A DNA stretch of 45,071 bases from Deltaproteobacteria bacterium (GTDB lineage Bacteria; Myxococcota_A; UBA9160; SMWR01): assembly GCA_019310965.1 (NCBI GenBank), contig JAFDDG010000026.1, positions 1-45,071 on the forward strand. The letters are read 5' to 3'. How positions within the stretch are numbered: the first letter of the stretch is position 1; each line of letters begins with the position of its first letter. Positions 18,221 to 26,742 of this stretch are shown piece after piece. The notes beneath the pieces were generated by a model that saw only the letters and a program-made list of their open reading frames with translations, was not told the DNA's origin and searched no databases. The position numbers and the translations under genes are program-made.

Positions 18221-18259
18221 AGCGCCGGTGCATGCGCAGGCACCGCCTTCGCACCCGCC
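18221..18259 (-). repeat. REP-like dispersed palindrome, copy B
   Basis: Read on the minus strand this 39-base segment begins GGCGGGTGCGAAGGCGGTG and ends CATGCACCGGCGCT; it matches 25417-25456 at about 35 of 40 positions. It contains a hairpin (CGGTGC / GCACCG, 18226-18231 with 18240-18245). It lies between the converging VOC and sugar dehydrogenase genes, the usual place for REP sequences, and may act as a terminator. Confidence 0.55.
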
Positions 18260-18266
18260 TCTGGCG

Positions 18267-19859
18267 TCAGCCGCCGAGCCAGTTCAGAAACCGACCGAGC
18301 GGTGACCGCTTGGCGCTCTCCCGCTGGGTTGGCACCAGGCGGAGGATCTGACCCCCCGACGCATGTTCCAGCAAGAGGTAGATCTCGCCCGACGGAGCAG
18401 TCTCGACGTCCCTGATGCGAGCCAGATCCTGCACCAGCGTTTCGGTGTGGACCCACGAGCCATCTTCGAACGCCACCCGGTAGAGGGTGGCGCCTTTGAG
18501 AGAGCCCACGATGATGTCATTGCGCCAGTCCGGGAAGAGCGACCCCGAATAGAAGACGAAGCTCGAAATTGCGGGAGATGGCGTCATGTCGACGACGGGC
18601 TGCTCGATGTCTTTCAGCTCATACTCGAGCCCCAGCTGCTTGCCGTAAGCGACGGGTGTTCCATCGTAGTTCACGCCCTTGGAGGTGAGCGGCCACCCGT
18701 AATTGCGTCCCGGCAGCAGGAGATTGACTTCATCTCCACCACGCGGCCCCATCTCTGTGGACCACAGTTCGCTGGTCTTGAAATTGTATTCCAGGCCCTG
18801 CGGAACCCGATGACCGTAGGTCCAGATCGTATCCATTGCACCGGGGACACCGACGAAGGGATTGTCGGGAGGCACACGGCCATCGTCGTACATTCGGTGG
18901 ATCTTTCCGTAGGGCATGCTCAGATCCTGCACTCCCGTGAAGTTGTCGCTTCCCTTGAGGCCGACGCTGATGAACACATGCCCATTGTCGTCAAAACTGA
19001 TGCGTCCCCCTGCGGACAAGTCGGGAGCGAGCCCGTAGGTCTCGACGTCTGCCTGCCACAGGGTTTCTTGATCGACCCAGCTGCCGTCCTGGATCCGACC
19101 CCTGACCAGCTTGTTCATCGAAACGGGTCTGTTGGCGCTCCGACTGACGGCGTTGCAGTCACTGCACCGGTCACCGTATTGGATGTAGATCCAGCCGTTC
19201 TTCTCGTACTCCGGGTGAATGGCCACATCCAACATCCAACCCGCGCCAAACCGCGCCCCTGAAGGCAGGGGAATGACGTCGTCATGGATGCGTGGGGTGC
19301 CCTCGATCGGAGCGGACTGTTCACCTTCCCTGGAGATGATGCTCAGGCCACGCGTCTTCTCCGACAACAGAATGCGCCCATCCGGTAGCGGGGCAATGGA
19401 GTACAGCAGGGGATCGAGGCCATCGATCAGCTTCTCCAGACGAAAGGCGTGCTCCTCGCTCTCGATCTCGCCCGTGGGGAGCTCCAAGCTCCTCTCGATC
19501 CTGAAGTCACTGTAGGTGAAGCCCAATCTCCGTTCCGAGACATAGAGCGCCAGATTCCGAATCTGATCCGCCGACAAGGTCTTCGACCATGCCGGCATGT
19601 TCTTCTCGGGCGCCCCCTTTGCGATGCTGTCGGCGATTTCGGCGAGCGAATCCCCGTGAACGAGGTCGATGCCCACGAGGGGCCCACCCTGCGCCGCGCC
19701 CGACAGGTCCTCACCATGACAGACCGCACACTGCTCGTTGAACAATGTGGAGAACGCTTTGGCGATGGTTATGGGACTATCCTGGGCGAGCCCCGCAGAG
19801 GGAAGCATCACGACCAGAACCGCACACAGGGCGATTGCCGTCCGCTTTCGATCACGCAT
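18267..19859 (-). CDS. Exported cytochrome c / PQQ-dependent sugar dehydrogenase (GSDH-type) fusion
   Basis: 530 residues. Sec signal peptide (residues 1-25, cleavage after GLA), then a mono-heme cytochrome c domain with C44-x2-C47-H48 (CAVCHG) and an MPAW segment giving the Met ligand, then a six-bladed propeller of the soluble glucose/sorbosone dehydrogenase family (LDVAIHPEYEKNGWIYIQYG; YGHRVPQGLEY; EMGPRGGDEVNLLLPGRNYG). Enzymes of this kind oxidise sugars or alcohols in the periplasm with PQQ and pass electrons to cytochrome c; here the acceptor is built in. AGAGG ribosome site. No PQQ biosynthesis gene is in the window. Confidence 0.9.
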   Translation of the reverse strand: MRDRKRTAIALCAVLVVMLPSAGLAQDSPITIAKAFSTLFNEQCAVCHGEDLSGAAQGGPLVGIDLVHGDSLAEIADSIAKGAPEKNMPAWSKTLSADQIRNLALYVSERRLGFTYSDFRIERSLELPTGEIESEEHAFRLEKLIDGLDPLLYSIAPLPDGRILLSEKTRGLSIISREGEQSAPIEGTPRIHDDVIPLPSGARFGAGWMLDVAIHPEYEKNGWIYIQYGDRCSDCNAVSRSANRPVSMNKLVRGRIQDGSWVDQETLWQADVETYGLAPDLSAGGRISFDDNGHVFISVGLKGSDNFTGVQDLSMPYGKIHRMYDDGRVPPDNPFVGVPGAMDTIWTYGHRVPQGLEYNFKTSELWSTEMGPRGGDEVNLLLPGRNYGWPLTSKGVNYDGTPVAYGKQLGLEYELKDIEQPVVDMTPSPAISSFVFYSGSLFPDWRNDIIVGSLKGATLYRVAFEDGSWVHTETLVQDLARIRDVETAPSGEIYLLLEHASGGQILRLVPTQRESAKRSPLGRFLNWLGG

Positions 19860-20053
19860 TCGACTGGCCTCTCCACATCTTCGCGAAAGAGCGGTAGACC
19901 CGGCGGCTGGTGCTGCCGAGACCACTGACCCCCGGTTTCGTCCGCCTTCCATGCTACACCGAAGAGACGGGCGCCGTTGTCAGCGAGGAGTGGAATCCCG
20001 AGGCTGGAGCGACGCATTGTGATCGCGGGCTGGACCGACGGGAGTTTTCTGCG

Positions 20054-22498
20054 ATGACGGCGATCTGTGAGGGAATCCGGGTACTCGACTTCGGCGAGGG
20101 CCTCGCGACAAGCCTGGCCTCGATGATTCTGGCCGACAACGGTGCCGAGGTGATCGCGATCGAATCGCCGCAGGGGCATCCGCTGCGCGCGGAGCCTGCC
20201 TGGGTGATGTGGGGACGCGGCAAGCGAAGCGTTGTTCTCGATTTCGAGAAGGGCGCTGATCGCGAGCGGGCCGGCCAGCTCGCCGCGGGCGCCGATGTGC
20301 TGATCGAGAGCTTTCTGCCGGGGCGGGCAGAGGGCCTGGGGATCGGCTACGAGGGCCTCGCAGCGCGGAACGCGGGGCTGCTCTACTGCTCCGTCAGTGC
20401 CTTCGGCTCGGCGGGTGCCTACCGCCACCTACCCGCCTACGAGGGGATCGTGCAGGCGAAGGGCGGGGGCTTCCAGCAGCTCAACAAGTGGATGCGACGC
20501 GACGAGCTCCCCTTCCGCGTGCGACCCGATGCGAGCTATGCGGCGGCCAACCTGCTGCTGCAGGCCATCATGGGCGGGCTGCGCGCACGCGACGAGCTGG
20601 GACGCGGGCAGCGCATCGAGACGACCCTGTATCAGGGACTCACCGCCTACGAGTCCCCCAGCTTCGAGGTCGACCAGATGCAGCTCGGGCTGCTGCCCGA
20701 AGACGGGCGCCGCGCGGGGGGCGGCGTGGGAGTCCATCTCGCGCTCACCTACCTGGTCTCGCGCTGCAAGGACGGCCAGTGGATCCAAGCGACGAACAAT
20801 ACGGCGCGGCTGTTCCCGGCCTGGATGCGCGCCATCGGCCTCGGCCACATCTACGAAGACGAACGCTTCGAGCGCGCGCCCTTTGCCTTCCAGGACGATG
20901 CGGATCGGATGGAGCTGCGCAAGATGATCCTGCGCAAGATGGCGGAGAAAACGGCCGACGAGTGGCTGGAGATCTTCGTGAGCGAGGGCCTGGCGGGAGA
21001 TCTCTTTCTCACGACCCAGCAGTGCATGGACCATCCACAAACGCTCCACAACGAGGGTGTGGTCGATCTCGTCGACCCGGAGGTCGGGCCCACACGTCAG
21101 ATCGGCCCACTCGTAAGGTTCTCGAAGACGCCCTCCCGCATCGAGCGCCCCGCCCCCCAGCTCGGGCAACACACCCGGCAGGTCCTCGAGGCATCGCGCA
21201 GCTGGCGGCCGGGCACGCCCGCGAGCGCCCGGCGAGCCGCCCTCGCACATCCCTTCGAGGGGATGCTCGTGCTCGACTTCGCCTCGTGGCTCGCGGCGCC
21301 CTTCGGGACCTCCCTGCTCGCCGACCTCGGGGCGCGGGTCATCAAGGTGGAGTCGCTCCAGGGGGACGAGTTCCGCACCCGGAGCCAGGGTCGCGACCGC
21401 ACGTTCCAGGGCAAGGAGAATCTCGCAATCGATCTCAAGACGCCCGAGGGTCGAGAGGTGATCCACCGGCTGATGCGCAAGGCCGACGGGATGATGCACA
21501 ACATGCGGGGCAACACCGCGAAGCGACTGGGCATCGATTACGACACCGCGAGAAAGCTCAACCCCGAGATCGTCTATCTCTACGGTGGCTCCTACGGTTC
21601 GACGGGACCGGGCGCAGGGCGCCCGGCATTTCATCCGACGGCGGGGGCGCTCGCCGGCGGAGCCATGTGGCAGATCGGACGCGGCAATGCGCCGCCCCCC
21701 AACGACGATCCGCTCGAGATCGACGAAGTCGTGCGCTGGGGGGAGACCATGCTGGCCGCCAACGAGGGCACACCGGACGTGACGGCGGCGCTCGCCGTGG
21801 GCACGGGGCTGGCGATGGCTCTCTACCACAAGGCGCGGACCGGTCTCGGGCAGTATGTCGAGACGTCGATGCTGAACAGCAACGCCTACGTGTGTTCGGA
21901 CGACTTCGTTCGCTACGAGGGTAAGCCACCGCGACACGAGCCCGATTCCGACCTGCGCGGCATGCACGCGCTGCGCCGGCTCTACCGAACGACGCGGGGT
22001 TGGGCCTACCTCGATTGTGCGAGCCAGGCGGAGTGGGAAGCGCTGTGTCGGGGCCTCGAGCGCGTCGACCTGCTCGGGGACGCTCGCTTCCTGGACACTG
22101 CGGACCGCACCGAGAACGCTGGCGCGCTCGCCGCGATACTCGCCCCGATCTTCGAGCGGCGCTCTGCCGAAGAATGGGAAGCGCTGCTGTCGAATGGTGG
22201 CGCCCCCTGCGTCGCGGCGGACGCGCAGTCTCCCGGTGAGTTCTTTCTCACGGATCCCAGCGTGGCCGAGAACGGCCTGGTCGTGCGAACGCAGAGCAAG
22301 AGCAGCGGCCCCATGTACCGGCAGGGGCCGCCGGCCCGCTTCACGCTGACCCCGGGCAGCGCGGGGCCGCCTCACGCCCACGGAGAGGACACGCTGTCGA
22401 TTCTGGAAGAGTTGGGGCTCTCGACCGACGCGATCGGGGAACTCCTGCGCAAGCAGATCGTCTGCACGCCCGAATCGCGCGCGGAAAGGGCTCGCTAG
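20054..22498 (+). CDS. Tandem-domain class III (CaiB/BaiF) CoA-transferase, copy 1
   Basis: 814 residues, twice the usual ~400: two full CaiB/BaiF domains fused (about 1-400, from IRVLDFGEGLA, and 405-800, from MLVLDFASWLAAPFGTSLLADLGA). In class III transferases one Asp forms the acyl-CoA anhydride. Aligning on the following GxGQ turn places it at D575 in the C-terminal half (TPDVTAAL), but Ser161 at the same place in the N-terminal half (D159 is two residues off). So the N-terminal half is probably non-catalytic. Class III dimers are interlocked rings; a fusion may make a pseudo-dimer. GGGAG ribosome site. Likely activates carboxylic acids as CoA thioesters. Upstream start at 19910 is possible but lacks homology. 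Confidence 0.9.
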   Translation: MTAICEGIRVLDFGEGLATSLASMILADNGAEVIAIESPQGHPLRAEPAWVMWGRGKRSVVLDFEKGADRERAGQLAAGADVLIESFLPGRAEGLGIGYEGLAARNAGLLYCSVSAFGSAGAYRHLPAYEGIVQAKGGGFQQLNKWMRRDELPFRVRPDASYAAANLLLQAIMGGLRARDELGRGQRIETTLYQGLTAYESPSFEVDQMQLGLLPEDGRRAGGGVGVHLALTYLVSRCKDGQWIQATNNTARLFPAWMRAIGLGHIYEDERFERAPFAFQDDADRMELRKMILRKMAEKTADEWLEIFVSEGLAGDLFLTTQQCMDHPQTLHNEGVVDLVDPEVGPTRQIGPLVRFSKTPSRIERPAPQLGQHTRQVLEASRSWRPGTPASARRAALAHPFEGMLVLDFASWLAAPFGTSLLADLGARVIKVESLQGDEFRTRSQGRDRTFQGKENLAIDLKTPEGREVIHRLMRKADGMMHNMRGNTAKRLGIDYDTARKLNPEIVYLYGGSYGSTGPGAGRPAFHPTAGALAGGAMWQIGRGNAPPPNDDPLEIDEVVRWGETMLAANEGTPDVTAALAVGTGLAMALYHKARTGLGQYVETSMLNSNAYVCSDDFVRYEGKPPRHEPDSDLRGMHALRRLYRTTRGWAYLDCASQAEWEALCRGLERVDLLGDARFLDTADRTENAGALAAILAPIFERRSAEEWEALLSNGGAPCVAADAQSPGEFFLTDPSVAENGLVVRTQSKSSGPMYRQGPPARFTLTPGSAGPPHAHGEDTLSILEELGLSTDAIGELLRKQIVCTPESRAERAR

Positions 22499-22557
22499 AG
22501 CACGGCTGCCGCGATGCTCGGTCGCCTGCAGGTGCTCGCCGCCATGCGACGGCGCGA

Positions 22558-23658
22558 TTACTCGATGCCGTAGATCCGGGCGGCGTTCTCGTAGGTGACC
22601 TTCCTGAACGCCTCCGCGCCCAGCGTCGCCAGCGGCGACTCGTCGATCGCCTTGTGGGATTCCGGCCAGGTCGTGTCGCCGTGAGGATAGTCGGACGCCC
22701 ACATCACGTTTTCGACTCCGATCCTCGGAATGCACTCCACGCCGAATCGTTCGTCCTGATAGGTGACCAGCACCTGACGCCGGAAGATCTCGCTGGGCAG
22801 CATCTCGATCCTGTGATCGAGGATCTTGTCGCCGTACTTGTGCAACTCGTAATCCATGCGTTCCAGCGCGTAGGGCAGCCAGCCGAGACCGGTCTCGGCC
22901 AGGATGAACGGCATTTCCGGTCGCTGCTCGAGGATGCCCGAGAAGACCATTCCCGCGAGAATCTCGTCCAGCTGCATCGGCACGATGGATGCCATCGCGG
23001 GGAAGCTCCACGACCCCGGGACGTACTGCAGCGTGTGCAAGCCCCCTGCCAGGTGGACGTGGATGGGTAGCTTCGCCTCGGAGGCGATGTCCCAGAAGCG
23101 CTGCCAGCTCTGCGCAAAGATGGGCGCGATGCCCTTCGCGATGGCCCCTGCCGTGCCGCTGACGGAGGCACCCCGGTGGCCCGCGGCAATGCAGCGGGTG
23201 AGCTCCGCCGCCGCGGCCTCGGGATCGTTCGAGGCAATGTCGGGCAACGCGATCAGGCGGTTGCGATCGTAACGATTGAACTCGACCGCCCAGTCGTTGT
23301 AAGCCTCGAGGCATGCCAGCTTCAGCTCCCCATCCTGAAACTGCAGCGCCACGGTGCTGGGGGCGTAGATGACCTGCGCGTAGACGCCGTCCGCATCCAG
23401 GTCTTTGATGCGCTCTTCGGGCTGGCTGGGTCGAAAACCAAAATTCTCGGCAGCCAGCAGGCCCGCCTCTTTGCGCCCGTAGGGGCTGAACAGACGCCCC
23501 TCGGTCTGCCAGAAGGGCCCGTCATCGGTTTCGACGACCCGTGGGCCCCGCTCGCGAAATCGCTTGGGAAGCCGCTTCTGCCACAGATCCTTCGGCATCG
23601 AATGGATGTCGATGTGATCGTCAGCCGAAATCAATCGCCGCTCGCCGCTCGGTGCCAT
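22558..23658 (-). CDS. Amidohydrolase family (Amidohydro_2) protein
   Basis: 366 residues from ATG 23658, chosen for the GAGGAAG site 6 bases upstream; an ATG at 23694 lacks one. The first-strand metal site is SADDHIDIH (DxHIDxH-like), a central metal His is in LPIHVHLAGG, and the C-terminal Asp in MWASDYPHGDTTWPES. Same family as 7543-8754 but from a different subgroup. These enzymes cut or decarboxylate acids derived from rings. Converges on the CoA-transferase and is divergent from the SnoaL-like gene; the four genes 20054-25350 look like one pathway. Confidence 0.9.
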   Translation of the reverse strand: MAPSGERRLISADDHIDIHSMPKDLWQKRLPKRFRERGPRVVETDDGPFWQTEGRLFSPYGRKEAGLLAAENFGFRPSQPEERIKDLDADGVYAQVIYAPSTVALQFQDGELKLACLEAYNDWAVEFNRYDRNRLIALPDIASNDPEAAAAELTRCIAAGHRGASVSGTAGAIAKGIAPIFAQSWQRFWDIASEAKLPIHVHLAGGLHTLQYVPGSWSFPAMASIVPMQLDEILAGMVFSGILEQRPEMPFILAETGLGWLPYALERMDYELHKYGDKILDHRIEMLPSEIFRRQVLVTYQDERFGVECIPRIGVENVMWASDYPHGDTTWPESHKAIDESPLATLGAEAFRKVTYENAARIYGIE

Positions 23659-23784
23659 ACTCGCTTCCTCGCTGAGAGAGTTCGTGGACGTCATCTCAAT
23701 TTAGTTCAAGGCCCACCTCATCGCAGCGAGTCCGCTCGACCCGGGTCGTTACCCTCGCGAGACCCCTTTTTAGAAGGAACGCCG

Positions 23785-24264
23785 ATGCCGCACTACACCC
23801 CCGAAGAAAGACTCAACATCAAGGTCACAGAGGCTCTCTTCGACGTCGAGGATCCGAGGGACAAGGCACTCCTCTTCGCAGACGACGCCGTCTGGTGGAA
23901 CGGGCTCCCCTTCGTCGGCGGAGAGCCGGGACAGACGGAACACAAGGGCATCGATGCGATCCGCGGGATCCTCACGGGAGCGGGCAGCGAGAAGGCAGCC
24001 CACTCCGGCGTGGACGCCTACGACCTCTCGACCTGTCGCAACGAAGACGTCGTCGTTCTCGCCGATGGCGACTACGTCGTCCGTCAGCACACGATGTCCG
24101 CCAAGACTCGGCGCGGCCAGGACTACACCAACGTCTATTGCTTCGTCTTCCGCTTCAACGACGCGGGCAAGATCCAGTACCTGACCGAGCACTGGAATAC
24201 CTGGCACGCCTACAATGTTCTCTTCAACAACTTCGAGATGGAGCCGGCCCATCCCCTGCGCTGA
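23785..24264 (+). CDS. SnoaL/NTF2-like protein
   Basis: 159 residues with a cone-shaped NTF2-like fold pattern: two N-terminal helices (RLNIKVTEALFDVEDP), FADDAVWWNGLPF, and C-terminal strands NVYCFVFRFNDAGKIQYLTEHWNTW. This layout is that of SnoaL-like polyketide cyclases, ketosteroid isomerases and limonene-epoxide hydrolases. Specific catalytic residues cannot be assigned. GAAGGAAC ribosome site; LLM gene follows 51 bases later on the same strand. Confidence 0.82.
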   Translation: MPHYTPEERLNIKVTEALFDVEDPRDKALLFADDAVWWNGLPFVGGEPGQTEHKGIDAIRGILTGAGSEKAAHSGVDAYDLSTCRNEDVVVLADGDYVVRQHTMSAKTRRGQDYTNVYCFVFRFNDAGKIQYLTEHWNTWHAYNVLFNNFEMEPAHPLR

Positions 24265-24315
24265 AAGCCCCTCCCCTCGCCTACAACGAGCCCCCCGCAA
24301 GAGGATCACCGCACC

Positions 24316-25350
24316 ATGGAACTCGACATCATCGCTCACCCCCGACTGCTTCGAGACATGCAGACTCATGCGAAGGCGGTCGAGACCGCGGGCTTCGGCT
24401 CGATCTGGCTGACGGAAGGCGCCCGCACCGCCTACCTGAGCTGCGCCGCCGCAGCCCTCGCCACCGACCGCCTCCAGATCGGAACCGGCATCGCCCTGGC
24501 TTTCGCACGCAGCCCGATGGTGACGGCCGAAATCGCCTGGGAGCTCGCCGATGCCACCGGAGGCCGCTTCGTCCTCGGCCTCGGAAGTCAGGTGAAGGCC
24601 CACATCGAGCGGCGCTACAGCGCCGAGTTCAGCCCGCCGGGACCGCGCATGAAGGAGTACGTGAAGGCCGTCAAGGCGATCTTCCGCGCCTTTCGCGGCG
24701 AGGAGAAGCTCGCCTTCGAGGGCCGCTACTACAATTTCTCGCTGTTGCCCTCGATGTGGAGCCCCGGCCCGATCGAGGCTCCCGATCCGCCCATCTACGT
24801 CTCCGCGGTCCTGCCCTACATGAGTCGGCTCGTGGGGGAGATCGCCGACGGAATCCACGTGCATCCCTTCCATTCTCCGGCCTTCGTCCGCGACGTTCAG
24901 CGCGTCTCGATCGAGGAGGGCCTCGCCCGCTCGGGACGCAACCTCGATGCCATCACCTTCCAGTGCCCGATCATGACCGCCGTCGGCGACAGCGACGAAG
25001 AGCTCTCGAAGACCCGCGAACATGCCCGTACGATGATCGCCTTCTACGGCTCGACGCGGACCTACTCGCCCGTCTTCGAGCACCACGGCTTCGCGGGCCT
25101 CTCCGACGAGCTTCATGCGCGACAGAAGAGAGGCGACATGAAGGGCATGATCGGACTCGTCAGCGACGAAGTGCTCGAGCCCTACATCGTGACCTCGAGC
25201 TGGAACGACCTCGGACCGAAGCTCGTCGAGCGCTATCGCGATCTCGCACCCAAAGTGCGCGTGACTTCGTATACCGCGGCGGAGAACTTCGACGATCCGG
25301 CGGCTCGGGAGAAGTGGTCCCACGTCGCGGCGGCGATGCGCGCAGCGTGA
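24316..25350 (+). CDS. LLM class F420-dependent oxidoreductase (TIGR03617-like)
   Basis: 344 residues, luciferase-like TIM barrel. Characteristic stretches: GFGSIWLTEGARTAYLS, IGTGIALAFARSPMVTAE and GGRFVLGLGSQVKAHIERRY, the last being typical of the F420-dependent subgroup with family name TIGR03617. If right, the host makes coenzyme F420. It probably reduces or oxidises a carbonyl/enone intermediate of the neighbouring CoA-transferase/amidohydrolase pathway. Ribosome site is GAGG about 12 bases upstream. Confidence 0.88.
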   Translation: MELDIIAHPRLLRDMQTHAKAVETAGFGSIWLTEGARTAYLSCAAAALATDRLQIGTGIALAFARSPMVTAEIAWELADATGGRFVLGLGSQVKAHIERRYSAEFSPPGPRMKEYVKAVKAIFRAFRGEEKLAFEGRYYNFSLLPSMWSPGPIEAPDPPIYVSAVLPYMSRLVGEIADGIHVHPFHSPAFVRDVQRVSIEEGLARSGRNLDAITFQCPIMTAVGDSDEELSKTREHARTMIAFYGSTRTYSPVFEHHGFAGLSDELHARQKRGDMKGMIGLVSDEVLEPYIVTSSWNDLGPKLVERYRDLAPKVRVTSYTAAENFDDPAAREKWSHVAAAMRAA

Positions 25351-25416
25351 GCTGTGCGTGATCCCGGCGGAGCGGAGGGGAAGCAGCCCATCCTAAGCTC
25401 GGGGGGCGGTGCCAGG

Positions 25417-25534
25417 GCCGGGTGCGAAGGCGGTGTCGTGCTCATGCGCCGGCGCTCCCTGTCCCCACTCCGAGATGCGAAGCGCCTGCGTCGGGGCACC
25501 TCTGCTTCCGCGCGCCACCGCCTTTGCACCCGGC
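25417..25534. repeat. REP-like repeat copy A with inverted arm
   Basis: GCCGGGTGCGAAGGCGGTG at 25417-25435 is repeated in inverted orientation at 25516-25534 with one mismatch. The left arm and its right-hand flank to 25456 match the segment 18259-18221 (minus) at about 35 of 40 bases, including a hairpin whose pairing is kept by G-T pairs. This is a dispersed intergenic repeat family, here as an inverted pair 118 bases long. The rest of the 445-base gap holds only the second palindrome at 25571-25657. Confidence 0.6.
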
Positions 25535-25570
25535 ACGCTCCTCCGAGGCATCCGTCCAGCTGGATCCAGC

Positions 25571-25657
25571 GGGGACGGTGTTGCTTCTTGCCTTTTTCAC
25601 CCAAACCCACCTTCTCGGACGACAGGCCCAGAAAAGGCAAGAGGCAACACCGTCCCC
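25571..25657. repeat. MITE-like 87-base palindrome with GGGGACGGTGTTG ends
   Basis: The left arm (25571-25596, starting GGGGACGGTGTTGC and ending GCCTTTT) and the right arm (25632-25657) are 26-base inverted copies with a single mismatch, around a 35-base centre. There is no coding capacity. GGGGACGGTGTTG-type ends are, from memory, common on small non-autonomous elements mobilised by REP-associated (Y1) transposases; no such transposase is in the window. As RNA it would fold into a long hairpin. Confidence 0.7.
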
Positions 25658-25795
25658 GTCTGCCACCGTACTGGAGCTGCTGGTCCGAAACTAGAGCGAC
25701 TTTCACGAACGATCTCGGGCACGGCTGAGGTCCACGCTTCCACACCGGCGGACCGGTACGGGCGCGTGACACGGTCCGAAGGAGAAGGAGGAGTC

Positions 25796-26212
25796 ATGGC
25801 ATCGGGGAGCTGTCTGTGCGGAGAAGTGCGCTTTGCCTTCGACGGCGAGGCGAGCGTCCAGCTGTGCCACGCCACGCGCTGCCAGAAAGCAACGGGCAGC
25901 GCCTTTGCCGCGGAAATAGCGGTCGCTCCCGAGCGCTTCCGCTGGCTCGCGGGCGAGGAGCTGGTGCAGACGTGGACAGCGCCGCTGCTCGAGCGGCCGC
26001 CCGCCTACCAGCGCAGCTTGTGCCGTGTCTGTGGCGGTCCGACGCCGCTCCTGCACCCCGAGGTGCCGTGGGTGGGGATCCTCGCCGGCAGCCTCGACGA
26101 AGCGGGCGGCGTTCGCGCGACCCACCATGCGTTCCTGGACCAGCGCGCCCAGTGGCTCAGCGAGGGCGAGGACGGGCTGCCCCGCTACGGGATGCGCCCG
26201 CCCCGGCCCTGA
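25796..26212 (+). CDS. GFA family (CENP-V/GFA) zinc-binding protein
   Basis: 138 residues. Zinc ligands of the GFA fold are all present: CLCG near the start, CHATRCQ, and CRVCGG in the second half. The family is named for glutathione-dependent formaldehyde-activating enzyme, but most members have unknown chemistry. AAGGAGGAG is the ribosome site. It stands alone between repeat-rich and eroded DNA. Confidence 0.88.
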   Translation: MASGSCLCGEVRFAFDGEASVQLCHATRCQKATGSAFAAEIAVAPERFRWLAGEELVQTWTAPLLERPPAYQRSLCRVCGGPTPLLHPEVPWVGILAGSLDEAGGVRATHHAFLDQRAQWLSEGEDGLPRYGMRPPRP

Positions 26213-26356
26213 GCTCGGCCTGAACACAGGCTGCTCCCAGAGGGGTACACAGCCTCTCAGCGACCAGGTTCCAAGCACGTGCCTCCCTAGATATGTTGGG
26301 ACTCCGCCGACTCCGAAGCTCGCGAGGCGATTCGAGAGGTTCGAGCGGAACACGCC

Positions 26357-26499
26357 CTACGCGAAGCAGATCGCGCCTTCATGCTCTCTGATCAGCGTGA
26401 CCGTGCCCACGATCGAATGGCCCCGAACCGCAAGACGAAGGAGGTCCTCGTCCTCGTTTGGCTGTCCAGCGCGGGTGTAGAAGAGCCCATCACGGGCCA
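26357..26499 (-). pseudogene. C-terminal stub of an unidentified gene
   Basis: On the minus strand, LARDGLFYTRAG through LLRLAVRGHSIVGTVTLIRE to a stop at 26357 reads like a real, conserved C-terminus of ~45 residues. I do not recognise the family. It ends abruptly at about 26500, exactly where the plus-strand amidohydrolase stub begins, so it looks like the remaining tail of a gene removed by a deletion. Confidence 0.3.
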
Positions 26500-26606
26500 G
26501 CTCGCGCCAGTGGATCGACAAGAACTTCGACGGGGTAGATGCGGCGGTGCGGGAGAAGATCGTCCTCCACAAAGCGGCACGGCTCTATCGGATGGAGTTG
26601 GACTGA
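26499..26606 (+). pseudogene. C-terminal stub of an amidohydrolase gene
   Basis: The frame [18 protein letters not shown] then [20 protein letters not shown] matches the last ~35 residues of Amidohydro_2 enzymes, where KI-x-x-x-NAARLYG closes the fold (here the Asn is Lys). No start codon or upstream domain is present: the 530-base gap 26213-26742 carries only this stub and the facing stub at 26357-26499. Confidence 0.55.
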
Positions 26607-26742
26607 AGGAGACTGCTTCAGCAGCGAGCCCTGGCCAGCGATCGCAATCGTTCACGATCAGAGCAAGCCAGGCGCGGCCCGGAAGCCTTGTCGCGATTTC
26701 GATAAACTCGGTCCCGGCGGCAGCCGCCGCGCGAGGGGCCCC

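Noticed and set aside
20429..23314. A 961-codon open frame on the minus strand opposite the CoA-transferase and amidohydrolase
   Set aside because: Its sequence is Arg/His/Gly-rich with no domain, and it lies antisense to well-conserved proteins. Long antisense frames are expected at this GC content.
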